Source of the DNA: Bacteroidota bacterium
GTDB lineage: Bacteria; Bacteroidota; Bacteroidia; Flavobacteriales_D; Crocinitomicaceae
Assembly: GCA_024280295.1 (NCBI GenBank)
Contig: JAJRQK010000016.1
Location: 25,369-89,368 of the forward strand
Length of the DNA: 64,000 bases
Reading direction: 5' to 3'
A program made the position numbers and the translations under genes. Below, in pieces: positions 28,368 to 38,422 of this stretch. The notes under the pieces were generated by a model. The model was not told where the DNA came from. It saw only the letters and a list, made by a program, of their open reading frames with translations, and searched no databases. Position 1 is the first letter of the stretch; every line of letters starts with the position of its first letter.

Positions 28368-28721
28368 ATGGCATTTAGTAAAGTAACAAGAAGAGCAAAA
28401 ATTAAGCGTAGAATCAGAAGAAATATTTCTGGTACTGCCGCACAACCACGTTTGACTGTTTTCAGAAGCAACAAACAAATTTATGCTCAAATTATTGATG
28501 ATTTAACGGGTAAAACGGTTGTTTCTGCATCATCATACAATAACAAAGTAGCAAGCAAAGGATCTAAAACAGATCAAGCTGTTGCAATTGGAAAAGAAGT
28601 GGCTGAAAAGGCTGCTAAAGTCGGAGTTACAACTGTTGTGTTTGATCGCAACGGATACCTGTATCACGGTAGAGTTAAATCATTGGCTGACTCAGCAAGA
28701 GAAAGCGGTTTAAAATTTTAA
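28368..28721 (+). CDS. rplR: Large-subunit ribosomal protein uL18
   Basis: uL18 binds 5S rRNA with uL5. The 117 residues start with a basic tail ([18 protein letters not shown]), then '[18 protein letters not shown]' and '[20 protein letters not shown]'. Normal length; rpsE starts 2 nt downstream. Confidence 0.98.
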   Translation: MAFSKVTRRAKIKRRIRRNISGTAAQPRLTVFRSNKQIYAQIIDDLTGKTVVSASSYNNKVASKGSKTDQAVAIGKEVAEKAAKVGVTTVVFDRNGYLYHGRVKSLADSARESGLKF

Positions 28722-28723
28722 TA

Positions 28724-29239
28724 ATGGGAGCACAAGGAAATAGAGTAAAATCTGTAGATATTGAGTTAAAAGATAAACTCGTATCAATTAATCGTGTAAC
28801 GAAAGTTACCAAAGGTGGTCGTACATTTAGTTTTTCCGCAATTGTTGTTGTTGGTGATGAAAATGGAATCGTAGGTCATGGACTTGGAAAAGCAAAAGAA
28901 GTAACTGAAGCTATTTCTAAAGGAATTGACGATGCGAAGAAAAACTTAATACGAGTTCCTATTTTACATAGAACTGTACCACACCTTCAAAAAGGAAAAT
29001 TTAGTGGTGCACGCGTTTTGTTAAGACCAGCATCTGAAGGTACAGGAGTTATCGCCGGTGGTGCGATGCGTGCTGTATTGGAGAGCGTTGGAATCCACAA
29101 CGTCTTAGCTAAGTCTCAAGGTTCATCAAATCCTCACAACGTAGTAAAAGCTACTATCGATGCATTATCTCAAATGAGAGATGCTGTCACAGTTGCCAAA
29201 CAACGTGGAATTGATCTTGATAAAGTATTTAACGGTTAA
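28724..29239 (+). CDS. rpsE: Small-subunit ribosomal protein uS5
   Basis: uS5 helps form the mRNA entry site and affects fidelity. It has 171 residues: a dsRNA-binding-like N-domain with '[20 protein letters not shown]' and '[10 protein letters not shown]', and a C-domain with '[20 protein letters not shown]'. rpmD follows after 11 nt. Confidence 0.98.
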   Translation: MGAQGNRVKSVDIELKDKLVSINRVTKVTKGGRTFSFSAIVVVGDENGIVGHGLGKAKEVTEAISKGIDDAKKNLIRVPILHRTVPHLQKGKFSGARVLLRPASEGTGVIAGGAMRAVLESVGIHNVLAKSQGSSNPHNVVKATIDALSQMRDAVTVAKQRGIDLDKVFNG

Positions 29240-29250
29240 TAGAAGAAATC

Positions 29251-29427
29251 ATGGAAACAATTAAAATCAAATTTGTTAGAAGTGCTATTAATCGTCCAGC
29301 AAGACAAAAAGCAACGATTAAAGCATTAGGATTTAGTAAGTTGAATCAAGTAATTGAAAAAGAAGCAACTCCACAAATCCTTGGTATGGTCAAGAAAGTT
29401 CAACACTTAGTAACAGTAGTTGAGTAA
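29251..29427 (+). CDS. rpmD: Large-subunit ribosomal protein uL30
   Basis: This short gene, 58 codons, starts with ATG 11 nt after rpsE and ends in TAA. The translation begins METIKIKFVRSAI and contains 'ARQKATIKALGFSKLNQV', then 'ILGMVKKVQHLVTVVE'. This is the expected uL30 pattern (a basic start, the 'LGL/FxKxxq' helix and a C-terminal V-x-H-L-V strand). Its place between rpsE and rplO is canonical. Confidence 0.96.
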   Translation: METIKIKFVRSAINRPARQKATIKALGFSKLNQVIEKEATPQILGMVKKVQHLVTVVE

Positions 29428-29435
29428 TCTATAAC

Positions 29436-29455
29436 GCTTTTGCTTAGTCAAAAGC
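29436..29455 (+). promoter_or_regulatory. Stem-loop between rpmD and rplO
   Basis: GCTTTTG and CAAAAGC form a perfect 7-bp stem around a 6-nt loop (CTTAGT) in the 43-nt gap. No U-tract follows. A role in mRNA stability or coupling is possible. Confidence 0.45.
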
Positions 29456-29470
29456 TCAAAACGCATTGAA

Positions 29471-29917
29471 ATGAATTTACATAATTTAACTCCTGCAAAG
29501 GGATCTACGAAAAACAGGAAACGTATCGCTAGAGGGCAAGGCTCTGGACGTGGTGGGACATCTACACGTGGACATAAAGGACAAAAATCAAGATCAGGTT
29601 ACTCTAAAAAAGTTGGATTTGAAGGTGGACAAATGCCTCTTCAACGTCGAGTACCTAAATTTGGATTTAAAAATATAAATCGAGTAGAATACAAAGCTAT
29701 TAATTTGGATATTATTCAAGAGTTGATTGACCGTAAGAAAATTACAGAAGTCAACCATGAAGTGTTGATGGCGAATGGTTTAGTGTCTCGGAATGAGTTA
29801 GTAAAAATCTTAGGAAGAGGTGAACTTAAGGTAAAGATTGATGTCACTGCTCACAAGTTTTCAACAACTGCAAAAGCAGCAATTGAAGATAAAGGTGGGA
29901 ATTGTACAGAAATCTAA
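29471..29917 (+). CDS. rplO: Large-subunit ribosomal protein uL15
   Basis: uL15 is a 50S assembly protein. The 148 residues start 'MNLHNLTPAKGSTKNRKRIA', followed by the glycine-rich 'GQGSGRGGTSTRGHKGQKSR' and 'EGGQMPLQRRVPKFGF'. Normal for the family. It precedes secY by 25 nt. Confidence 0.98.
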   Translation: MNLHNLTPAKGSTKNRKRIARGQGSGRGGTSTRGHKGQKSRSGYSKKVGFEGGQMPLQRRVPKFGFKNINRVEYKAINLDIIQELIDRKKITEVNHEVLMANGLVSRNELVKILGRGELKVKIDVTAHKFSTTAKAAIEDKGGNCTEI

Positions 29918-29942
29918 TTAACTTTGCCAACATTTTTTACCA

Positions 29943-31280
29943 ATGAAGAAGTTTATACAAAACATAAAAAATATCTGGAATGTTGAAGAACTGAGGAAGC
30001 GTATTATTCTTACGCTTGCTCTGATTCTCGTTTACCGGATTGGATCATTCATAATTTTACCTGGCGTTGATTATAGTGCGCTTCAAGCAGCACAATCAAA
30101 GGATGGTCAAAATATGCTTGAAACTTTGCTATCTCTATTTTCTGGAGGTGGATTTTCAAATGCATCAATAATGGCACTTGGAATTATGCCCTACATTAGT
30201 GCATCCATTATTATGCAACTCCTCGGAATGGCAGTGCCTGCTGTACAAAAAATGCAGCAAGAAGGTGAGTCTGGAAGGAAACGAATCAACATGTTCACGC
30301 GTGTTTTAACAATTGTAATTTGTGCGCTCCAAGCTCCAAGTTACCTTGCATTATACGTGGAAAGCAAAGGAGCTCTTCCAGCAGATGCGGGAACGTTCTG
30401 GTGGGTTCAGTCTATCACGGTTCTTGTCGCTGGTGCGATGTTCGCAGTGTGGTTAGGAGAGCGTATTACAGATAAAGGGATTGGTAATGGAATTTCATTA
30501 TTGATTACTGTTGGTATTCTTGCTCGTCTTCCAGAGGCGTTTATGGCTGAATTTACCTTCTCCATTGAAGGCGGTAATTTAATCAAAATTGTACTTGAAA
30601 TCTTTGCCTTTATGGTTGTGGTTCTTGGAACTGTTTTAATTGTTCAAGGTGTCCGAAAGGTACCTTTGAATACGGCAAAGAGAGTCGTTGGTGCTCGCTC
30701 GGCTGAGGATCAAGGTGCACGAAGTTATTTGCCTATCAAGGTGAATGCTTCTGGTGTAATGCCTATCATTTTCGCGCAAGCAATAATGACTGTACCTGTT
30801 ATGATCTTTGCTAGTAATGATGGTGGTTTTATGTCCGAAGTGTTTGGAGATATCTATGGTTTCGGCTACAACCTTACGTTGTTCCTCTTAATTGTGGTGT
30901 TTACTTACTTCTATACGGCAATTATGATTAATCCCCGTAAGATTGCGGATGAATTGAAACGAAGTGGTGGATTTATCCCTGGGGTTCGTCCTGGAGAGGA
31001 AACCGCTAGTTACATTGATTCATTAGTATCGAGAATTACGTTCCCTGGATCTTTGTTCTTGGCATTCATCGCGATTATTCCCTCAATTGCAAAATTAGCA
31101 GGTGTGAATGATGCATTTGCAATGTTCTTCGGAGGTACATCACTGCTGATTATGGTTGGGGTGGTATTGGATACGCTGCAACAAGTTGAATCGTATTTGC
31201 TAAACCGTCAAATGGATGGATTAATGGAAGGAACTAGGATTAAAGGACGACGCACGCAAGGCGAAATGTCAGGAATGTAA
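29943..31280 (+). CDS. secY: Protein translocase subunit SecY
   Basis: SecY is the pore of the Sec translocon in the cytoplasmic membrane. The 445 residues have ten predicted membrane segments. Characteristic pieces are 'RIGSFIILPGVDYSAL', the plug-side 'ALGIMPYISASIIMQLL', 'GERITDKGIGNGISLLITVGI', 'LPIKVNASGVMPIIFA', 'NPRKIADELKRSGGFIPGVR' and the C-terminal 'YLLNRQMDGLMEG'. infA follows directly after 3 nt, with no adk or map between them. Confidence 0.98.
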   Translation: MKKFIQNIKNIWNVEELRKRIILTLALILVYRIGSFIILPGVDYSALQAAQSKDGQNMLETLLSLFSGGGFSNASIMALGIMPYISASIIMQLLGMAVPAVQKMQQEGESGRKRINMFTRVLTIVICALQAPSYLALYVESKGALPADAGTFWWVQSITVLVAGAMFAVWLGERITDKGIGNGISLLITVGILARLPEAFMAEFTFSIEGGNLIKIVLEIFAFMVVVLGTVLIVQGVRKVPLNTAKRVVGARSAEDQGARSYLPIKVNASGVMPIIFAQAIMTVPVMIFASNDGGFMSEVFGDIYGFGYNLTLFLLIVVFTYFYTAIMINPRKIADELKRSGGFIPGVRPGEETASYIDSLVSRITFPGSLFLAFIAIIPSIAKLAGVNDAFAMFFGGTSLLIMVGVVLDTLQQVESYLLNRQMDGLMEGTRIKGRRTQGEMSGM

Positions 31281-31283
31281 GAT

Positions 31284-31502
31284 ATGGCTAAACAAGCATC
31301 AATAGAACAAGACGGAGTAATCATTGAAGCATTGTCAAATGCAATGTTTCGTGTTGAGTTGGAAAACGGACACGTGATTACCGCGCATATTTCTGGAAAA
31401 ATGAGAATGTACTACATTAAGATTCTTCCAGGAGATAGAGTTAAAGTGGAAATGTCTCCTTATGACTTAACAAAGGGACGTATAACTTTTAGATATAAAT
31501 AA
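31284..31502 (+). CDS. infA: Translation initiation factor IF-1
   Basis: IF-1 occupies the A site during initiation. The 72-residue OB-fold protein starts [13 protein letters not shown] and has '[17 protein letters not shown]', '[19 protein letters not shown]' and '[12 protein letters not shown]'. Length and sequence are typical. 3 nt after secY. Confidence 0.98.
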   Translation: MAKQASIEQDGVIIEALSNAMFRVELENGHVITAHISGKMRMYYIKILPGDRVKVEMSPYDLTKGRITFRYK

Positions 31503-31524
31503 GAAAAAGCGAAGCTTTTGATTT

Positions 31525-31541
31525 GCGAACGAAAGGTTCGC
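31525..31541 (+). promoter_or_regulatory. Stem-loop between infA and rpmJ
   Basis: GCGAAC and GTTCGC form a perfect 6-bp stem around GAAAG in the 110-nt gap. No U-tract follows directly; a T6 run comes 17 nt later and is not paired with the stem. A leader element for rpmJ-rpsM or a processing site is possible. Confidence 0.45.
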
Positions 31542-31612
31542 TCCGTTAAGGTGGAGGTTTTTTAAACTGGAGACCTAAACGAAATTTGAAAGCAGATTAA
31601 ATAAAAAGAAAG

Positions 31613-31729
31613 ATGAAAGTAAGAGCATCAGTTAAAAAACGGTCAGTTGACTGTAAAATTGTGAAACGTAGAGGAGTAGTTTACGTGATCAATAAAAAGA
31701 ATCCGAAATTCAAACAAAGACAAGGTTAA
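31613..31729 (+). CDS. rpmJ: Large-subunit ribosomal protein bL36, zinc-free form
   Basis: This 38-codon gene begins [17 protein letters not shown] and ends '[12 protein letters not shown]', the clear bL36 pattern. Of the four usual zinc ligands (CxxC...C...H), only Cys14 remains; the others are Ser, Asn-Lys and Phe. This is therefore the zinc-independent form. It lies 3 nt before rpsM. Confidence 0.96.
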   Translation: MKVRASVKKRSVDCKIVKRRGVVYVINKKNPKFKQRQG

Positions 31730-31732
31730 TAT

Positions 31733-32098
31733 ATGGCACGTATTGCAGGTATTGATTTACCAAAAAATAAGAGAGGTGTTATCGGTTTGACATACATTTA
31801 TGGAATCGGAAGAAGTACATCAAGAAAAGTTTTAGCAACTGCAAAAGTTGATGAAAGTGTAAAAGTTCAAGATTGGGACGATGATCAGCTAGGTGCTATC
31901 CGTACTGCTTTGAATGAAATTAAGGTTGAAGGCGCACTTCGCTCTGAGGTTCAAACAAACATCAAACGTTTGATGGATATTGGATGTCAACGAGGAATTC
32001 GTCATAGATCTGGTTTACCACTTCGAGGACAGCGCACTAAGAACAATTCTAGAACAAGAAAAGGAAGAAGAAAAACGGTTGCTAATAAGAAGAAGTAG
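31733..32098 (+). CDS. rpsM: Small-subunit ribosomal protein uS13
   Basis: uS13 sits in the 30S head and contacts tRNA and the 50S. The 121 residues start '[19 protein letters not shown]', with a helix-two-turn-helix '[16 protein letters not shown]' and the C-terminal '[19 protein letters not shown]'. Normal length. A 248-nt gap follows before rpsK. Confidence 0.98.
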   Translation: MARIAGIDLPKNKRGVIGLTYIYGIGRSTSRKVLATAKVDESVKVQDWDDDQLGAIRTALNEIKVEGALRSEVQTNIKRLMDIGCQRGIRHRSGLPLRGQRTKNNSRTRKGRRKTVANKKK

Positions 32099-32346
32099 CA
32101 AAGCTATTGATTTGGACTGAACTGAAAGTTCAGGAAGAGTTGGAAGCTACTTCTGATTTGGATTAAGCGGAAAGCTTAAGAAAAATTGGAAGTGTGATAA
32201 CTTATCTTGCGGATAGACGGTCCGTTGTTTAAAAGTCATTTTTTGATTTTAGTTGAGCAACAATAATCGTCCCCTTGATTGGGTATTACTGAGCAGGAAC
32301 ACTGTTCCTATTCTAATGAAAGCAATGAACATAAAAGCTAAATAAA
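32099..32346 (+). promoter_or_regulatory. 248-nt structured gap between rpsM and rpsK
   Basis: This is the longest gap inside the cluster and has no open frame I would call. It holds at least three perfect short stem-loops in a row: CTGAACT/AGTTCAG (32117-32133), TTAAGC/GCTTAA around GGAAA (32163-32179), and AGGAAC/GTTCCT around ACT (32295-32309). None has a U-tract. It could be a leader for translational control of rpsK-rpsD-rpoA (uS4 does this in E. coli), or a string of processing sites; the function is inference. Confidence 0.5.
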
Positions 32347-32733
32347 ATGGCAAAGTCAAACGCAAAAAAGAAGAAAAAAGTCAAAGTTGACGCACTAGGA
32401 CAAGCGCATATTCAAGCGACGTTCAATAATGTGATCATTTCATTGACAAATGGTTCTGGACAAGTTATTTCTTGGGCATCTGCTGGGAAAATGGGCTTTA
32501 GAGGATCTAAAAAGAACACTCCATACGCAGCGCAAATTGCAGCTGAAGATGCAGCGAAAGAAGCTTACGATTACGGTTTACGTAAAGTAAAAGTCTTCGT
32601 TAAAGGACCTGGTTCAGGTCGTGAGTCTGCAATTCGCTCATTGCATAACGCAGGAATTGAAGTAACTGAAATCAATGATGTTACCCCAATGCCACACAAT
32701 GGATGTCGTCCACCAAAAAGAAGAAGAGTTTAA
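32347..32733 (+). CDS. rpsK: Small-subunit ribosomal protein uS11
   Basis: uS11 is on the 30S platform near the E-site mRNA. The 128 residues show '[20 protein letters not shown]', '[20 protein letters not shown]' and '[18 protein letters not shown]'. Full length. A 103-nt structured gap follows. Confidence 0.98.
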   Translation: MAKSNAKKKKKVKVDALGQAHIQATFNNVIISLTNGSGQVISWASAGKMGFRGSKKNTPYAAQIAAEDAAKEAYDYGLRKVKVFVKGPGSGRESAIRSLHNAGIEVTEINDVTPMPHNGCRPPKRRRV

Positions 32734-32756
32734 TTAATAATAAATCAAAGGGGTAT

Positions 32757-32816
32757 CCTAACGATCTTAATGATCACTAGGAAAGGTTGTCGAAGGAAAA
32801 GCCTTAATTCATAACC
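32757..32816 (+). promoter_or_regulatory. Two stem-loops between rpsK and rpsD
   Basis: The first stem pairs 32757-32766 with 32772-32781 (8 of 10 pairs, one 2x2 internal loop, loop TTAAT). The second is nested: GGTT 32785-32788 with AACC 32813-32816 outside, AAGG 32793-32796 with CCTT 32802-32805 inside. The position directly ahead of the uS4 gene makes an autoregulatory site conceivable. Confidence 0.45.
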
Positions 32817-32836
32817 ACCTCTTTAAAATTGTAAAA

Positions 32837-33445
32837 ATGGCAAGATATACAGGTCCAAAATCAAAAATTGCACGTCGTTTCCAAGATCCAATATTTGGTC
32901 CAGACAAGTCGCTAGATAAACGTCAGTACGGTCCAGGACAACACGGTCCAAATAGACGTCGCGGTAAAAAATCTGAATACGCAGTTCAGCTTGGGGAGAA
33001 ACAAAAAGCTAAGTACACTTATGGTATTCTTGAGCGTCAGTTCTCTAACCTTTTCGATAAAGCATCGAGAATGAAAGGTATTACAGGTGAAAACTTATTA
33101 CAGTTGTGTGAAGCACGTCTTGATAACACCGTATATCGTTTAGGACTTGCTCCTACTCGTTCAGGTGCTCGCCAGTTGGTAGCGCATAAACACATCACTG
33201 TTGATGGACAGATTGTGAACATCCCATCGTTCTCAACGAAAGTTGGTAACGTAATTAGTGTTCGTGAGAAATCAAAATCAATGGAAGTAATTAGTGATTC
33301 ATTGGCGACACCGCAAATTAAATCTTTCGATTGGTTGGAATGGAATCCAAGTCAAATGGAAGGGAAGATTGTTGGTGTTCCAACACGTGAAATGATTCCT
33401 GAAAACATCAAGGAACAACTCATCGTAGAATTGTACTCTAAGTAA
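32837..33445 (+). CDS. rpsD: Small-subunit ribosomal protein uS4
   Basis: uS4 starts 30S body assembly, and represses the alpha operon in E. coli. The 202 residues lack N-terminal zinc cysteines (zinc-free form). 'YGPGQHG', the S4 RNA-binding domain '[20 protein letters not shown]' and '[16 protein letters not shown]' are all present. Precedes rpoA by 94 nt. Confidence 0.98.
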   Translation: MARYTGPKSKIARRFQDPIFGPDKSLDKRQYGPGQHGPNRRRGKKSEYAVQLGEKQKAKYTYGILERQFSNLFDKASRMKGITGENLLQLCEARLDNTVYRLGLAPTRSGARQLVAHKHITVDGQIVNIPSFSTKVGNVISVREKSKSMEVISDSLATPQIKSFDWLEWNPSQMEGKIVGVPTREMIPENIKEQLIVELYSK

Positions 33446-33478
33446 TAATTAATAATATTGGGTTCGGCAAAAGGGCTT

Positions 33479-33496
33479 GATTGAGCTTCTTCAATC
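33479..33496 (+). promoter_or_regulatory. Stem-loop between rpsD and rpoA
   Basis: GATTGA and TCAATC form a perfect 6-bp stem around GCTTCT, 44 nt before the rpoA start. There is no U-tract. Confidence 0.4.
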
Positions 33497-33539
33497 TTTC
33501 AAACCGCGCAACTGAATTTCAATTAAAACGAAGACAAAA

Positions 33540-34532
33540 ATGGCAATATTAGACTTTCAAAAACCAGATAAAGTGATTATGCTCGATTCTGATGAGCATG
33601 TTGGACAATTTGAATTCCGTCCACTTGAACCAGGATACGGTATTACTATAGGAAACTCACTACGCCGTATTCTTCTTTCATCACTGGAAGGGTTTGCGAT
33701 TGCTTCGATTCGTATCGAAGGTGTGGATCATGAATTCTCGACAATCAAAGGGGTTGTTGAAGACGTTACTGAAATGGTTTTGAACTTGAAACAAGTTCGT
33801 TTCAAACAACAAATCGAAGGAACTGACAGCGAAACTGTAATGGTTTCTGTTGCAGGACAAAATACACTCACAGCAGGTGATATTGGGAAATATACTTCGG
33901 CATTCCAAGTATTGAATCCAGAGATGATTATCTGTAACATGGAACCATCTGTGAAATTGGAAATTGAATTGACGATCACTAAAGGTCGTGGATATCATCC
34001 AGCTGAAGAAAACACTGATAGTTCTGCTCCTTTCGGAACAATCGCTATTGATTCGATCTTTACACCAATTAAAAACGTAAAGTACGAAGTGCAAAACTTC
34101 CGTGTAGAGCAGAAAACGGATTACGAAAAATTGATCTTTAACATCACAACTGATGGATCAGTTCATCCGAAAGAAGCACTAAAAGAAGCAGCGAAAATTT
34201 TGATTCACCACTTCATGTTGTTCTCTGATGAGCGCATCACACTTGATAGTGAAGTGAAAGCAGAAACAGAAGAATTCGATGAAACTTCATTGCACATGCG
34301 TCAACTCTTGAAAACAAAATTAGTGGATATGGATCTTTCGGTCCGAGCACTAAACTGTTTAAAAGCTGCTGATGTTGAAACTTTAGGTGATCTTGTTTCT
34401 TACAATAAGAACGATCTCTTGAAATTCAGAAACTTCGGTAAGAAGTCATTAACTGAGTTGGAAGACTTAGTTGATAATAAAGGACTTTCATTCGGGATGA
34501 ATGTTTCCAAATACAAATTAGATAAAGATTAG
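33540..34532 (+). CDS. rpoA: RNA polymerase alpha subunit
   Basis: The alpha dimer scaffolds beta and beta' and binds UP elements and activators. The 330 residues have an N-terminal domain (1 to about 235; '[22 protein letters not shown]', '[20 protein letters not shown]', read in parts) and a C-terminal domain (about 255-325; '[19 protein letters not shown]', '[14 protein letters not shown]'). Complete and in its canonical place between rpsD and rplQ. Confidence 0.98.
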   Translation: MAILDFQKPDKVIMLDSDEHVGQFEFRPLEPGYGITIGNSLRRILLSSLEGFAIASIRIEGVDHEFSTIKGVVEDVTEMVLNLKQVRFKQQIEGTDSETVMVSVAGQNTLTAGDIGKYTSAFQVLNPEMIICNMEPSVKLEIELTITKGRGYHPAEENTDSSAPFGTIAIDSIFTPIKNVKYEVQNFRVEQKTDYEKLIFNITTDGSVHPKEALKEAAKILIHHFMLFSDERITLDSEVKAETEEFDETSLHMRQLLKTKLVDMDLSVRALNCLKAADVETLGDLVSYNKNDLLKFRNFGKKSLTELEDLVDNKGLSFGMNVSKYKLDKD

Positions 34533-34597
34533 TATCGCAATTAAATAAAAAAGAAAAATGGCGTGATAGGTGATTGAATCTAGCGATACAAGATTCA
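34533..34597 (+). promoter_or_regulatory. Candidate pseudoknot-forming hairpin between rpoA and rplQ
   Basis: TGAATCT (34575-34581) pairs perfectly with AGATTCA (34591-34597) around a 9-nt loop. The loop contains GCGATA (34583-34588), the exact complement of TATCGC immediately after the rpoA stop codon (34533-34538). A hairpin-loop pseudoknot is therefore possible in the 94-nt gap ahead of rplQ. Confidence 0.45.
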
Positions 34598-34626
34598 GTT
34601 AACCGTTACTTGCGAAATTTATAGTT

Positions 34627-35265
34627 ATGAGACACGGAAAAAAATTCAATCACTTAAGCAGAAAGACAGCGCATAGGAAAGCAATGCTTTCGAATATGGC
34701 CTGTTCATTAATTGAGCACAAACGCATTAACACCACTGTAGCGAAAGCAAAAGCATTGCGTGTTTACGTAGAGCCAATATTGACGAAATCGAAAACAGAT
34801 TCAACACACTCCAGAAGAACTGTATTTAGCTACCTTCAAAATAAAGAAGCAATTAGCGAATTGTTCAGAGAAGTTGCTCCAAGAATTGCTGATCGTCCAG
34901 GGGGATATACACGTATTATTCGTACTGGATACAGAGTTGGAGATAACGCGGAAATGTGTATGATCGAATTGGTTGACTTCAACGATATTTATGTCAACGA
35001 AGGAGTGAAGAAAACTACTCGTCGTTCGCGTAGAGGTGGAGGAGCTAAAACAACTGATGGAGCAGTGAACACTGAAGAATCAACAGAAGTTGAAGCAACG
35101 GATACAGAAGCTAAAGAGGAAGTGAAAGCTGAGAAGAAGTCTAAGGCAGAAACAACTGAAGCTCCAGTTAAAGAAGAGAAACCTAAAGCAGAAGCAAAAC
35201 CAAAAGCTGAGAAAAAAGCAGAGGAAGATGCTCCTAAAAAAGAGGGTGAATCTGAAGAAAAGTAA
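34627..35265 (+). CDS. rplQ: Large-subunit ribosomal protein bL17 with long charged tail
   Basis: bL17 lies near the tunnel exit. Residues 1 to about 128 are the normal domain ('[20 protein letters not shown]', '[20 protein letters not shown]'). The last ~85 residues are an extension of Lys, Glu, Ala and Thr ('[19 protein letters not shown]'), probably disordered, which takes the protein to 212 residues against about 120-130 in E. coli. Extensions of this kind occur in Bacteroidota but this one is long. Last gene of the cluster. Confidence 0.97.
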   Translation: MRHGKKFNHLSRKTAHRKAMLSNMACSLIEHKRINTTVAKAKALRVYVEPILTKSKTDSTHSRRTVFSYLQNKEAISELFREVAPRIADRPGGYTRIIRTGYRVGDNAEMCMIELVDFNDIYVNEGVKKTTRRSRRGGGAKTTDGAVNTEESTEVEATDTEAKEEVKAEKKSKAETTEAPVKEEKPKAEAKPKAEKKAEEDAPKKEGESEEK

Positions 35266-35294
35266 ATCGAATTGGCTTTAAGTCACCAAGATAC

Positions 35295-35328
35295 AAAAGG
35301 GATGTGATTTGATCATATCCCTTTTTTT
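35295..35328 (+). terminator. Strong intrinsic terminator ending the ribosomal cluster
   Basis: A 13-bp stem with one G-U pair (35295-35307 with 35313-35325) and a 5-nt loop runs straight into a T-run. It starts 29 nt past the rplQ stop. The remainder of the 291-nt gap up to carA has no gene. Confidence 0.92.
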
Positions 35329-35514
35329 GTGAAAATGTTTTTCTGATGGACGTTCCTTCCTGTTGCTAGGTCCGATTATGCGATGTATCCTTTTGTATAA
35401 GTATGCCTCCTTATCCCTAACACCAAGTTTCATTCTAATTATTGACAGAATTAATTAAGTCAGTTAGTCTTTGTATCTTAATATCTCGTTGATATCTTCT
35501 TGGGAAATCTTCGC

Positions 35515-35541
35515 TTGATTGAATTTGAAATCCTAAATTTG
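35515..35541 (+). promoter_or_regulatory. Promoter of carA-eno
   Basis: A TTG at 35515-35517 and TAAATTTG at 35534-35541 match the Bacteroidota promoter, with a spacer of 16 nt, slightly short. The start codon of carA follows 15 nt later. This supports the ATG at 35557 over an upstream in-frame start at 35500. Confidence 0.55.
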
Positions 35542-35556
35542 CAGAAAATTTCATGT

Positions 35557-37946
<2,390 letters not shown>

Positions 37947-38040
37947 AGTTATTGTGTTAAATATATCACCATAACGGTAGGAATCCTTGCCTAAAGTGTT
38001 TTTTATCAACTTTGTGCAGACAACCACGCAACTTTTGTCT

Positions 38041-38048
38041 TAATTTTG
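38041..38048 (+). promoter_or_regulatory. -7 promoter box (TAATTTTG) for the small secreted protein operon
   Basis: TAATTTTG fits TAnnTTTG and lies 26 nt before the ATG at 38075. The nearest TTTG upstream (38011-38014) is 26 nt away, longer than usual, so the -33 element is uncertain. Confidence 0.4.
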
Positions 38049-38074
38049 CGTCAACTTACACAAAGGATATAATA

Positions 38075-38422
38075 ATGAAAACACTTCTATCACTATCACT
38101 AATTTTTGTTTTGGCATCTTTTTCTAGCCATTCACAACAAACCAACACTGTATTTTTTGCGCAATGCATGTTTGACATTCAAAATCAGGCTGAAATGAGC
38201 GTGCTTCAAGATGAGATGAATGCTAATCCTTACGTGGAAATGGTACGATTGGACTATCACACGCAGAGAGCTCTTATTTTCACCCATGATCTCTCTCAAT
38301 TGACAGAAGCGGAATTCACAACTTGGTTCGGAACACACGCTAGTACAGTATATTGTGTGCAAATTGGTGTTAGAGGAACCGATATGATGAATCCTTATCC
38401 ATTTACAAATTGCCAACAATGA
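38075..38422 (+). CDS. Small secreted protein, unknown family
   Basis: The protein has 115 residues from the start MKTLLSLSLIFVLASFSSHS, a clean signal peptide with cleavage near HSQ-Q. An upstream in-frame start 21 codons earlier has no signal character. The mature part has three cysteines (in 'FAQCMFDI', 'VYCVQIG' and 'FTNCQQ') and alternates strands and helices like a small ferredoxin-fold domain ('NPYVEMVRLDYHTQRALIFT'), a guess from the pattern. Its stop overlaps the next gene's ATG (ATGA), so it is coupled to the T9SS type B protein. Confidence 0.7.
   Translation: MKTLLSLSLIFVLASFSSHSQQTNTVFFAQCMFDIQNQAEMSVLQDEMNANPYVEMVRLDYHTQRALIFTHDLSQLTEAEFTTWFGTHASTVYCVQIGVRGTDMMNPYPFTNCQQ

Noticed and set aside
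29251..31729. Apparent absence of uL30 and bL36 from the cluster when only longer frames are considered
   Set aside because: Both are present as short genes (58 and 38 codons) at their canonical positions.
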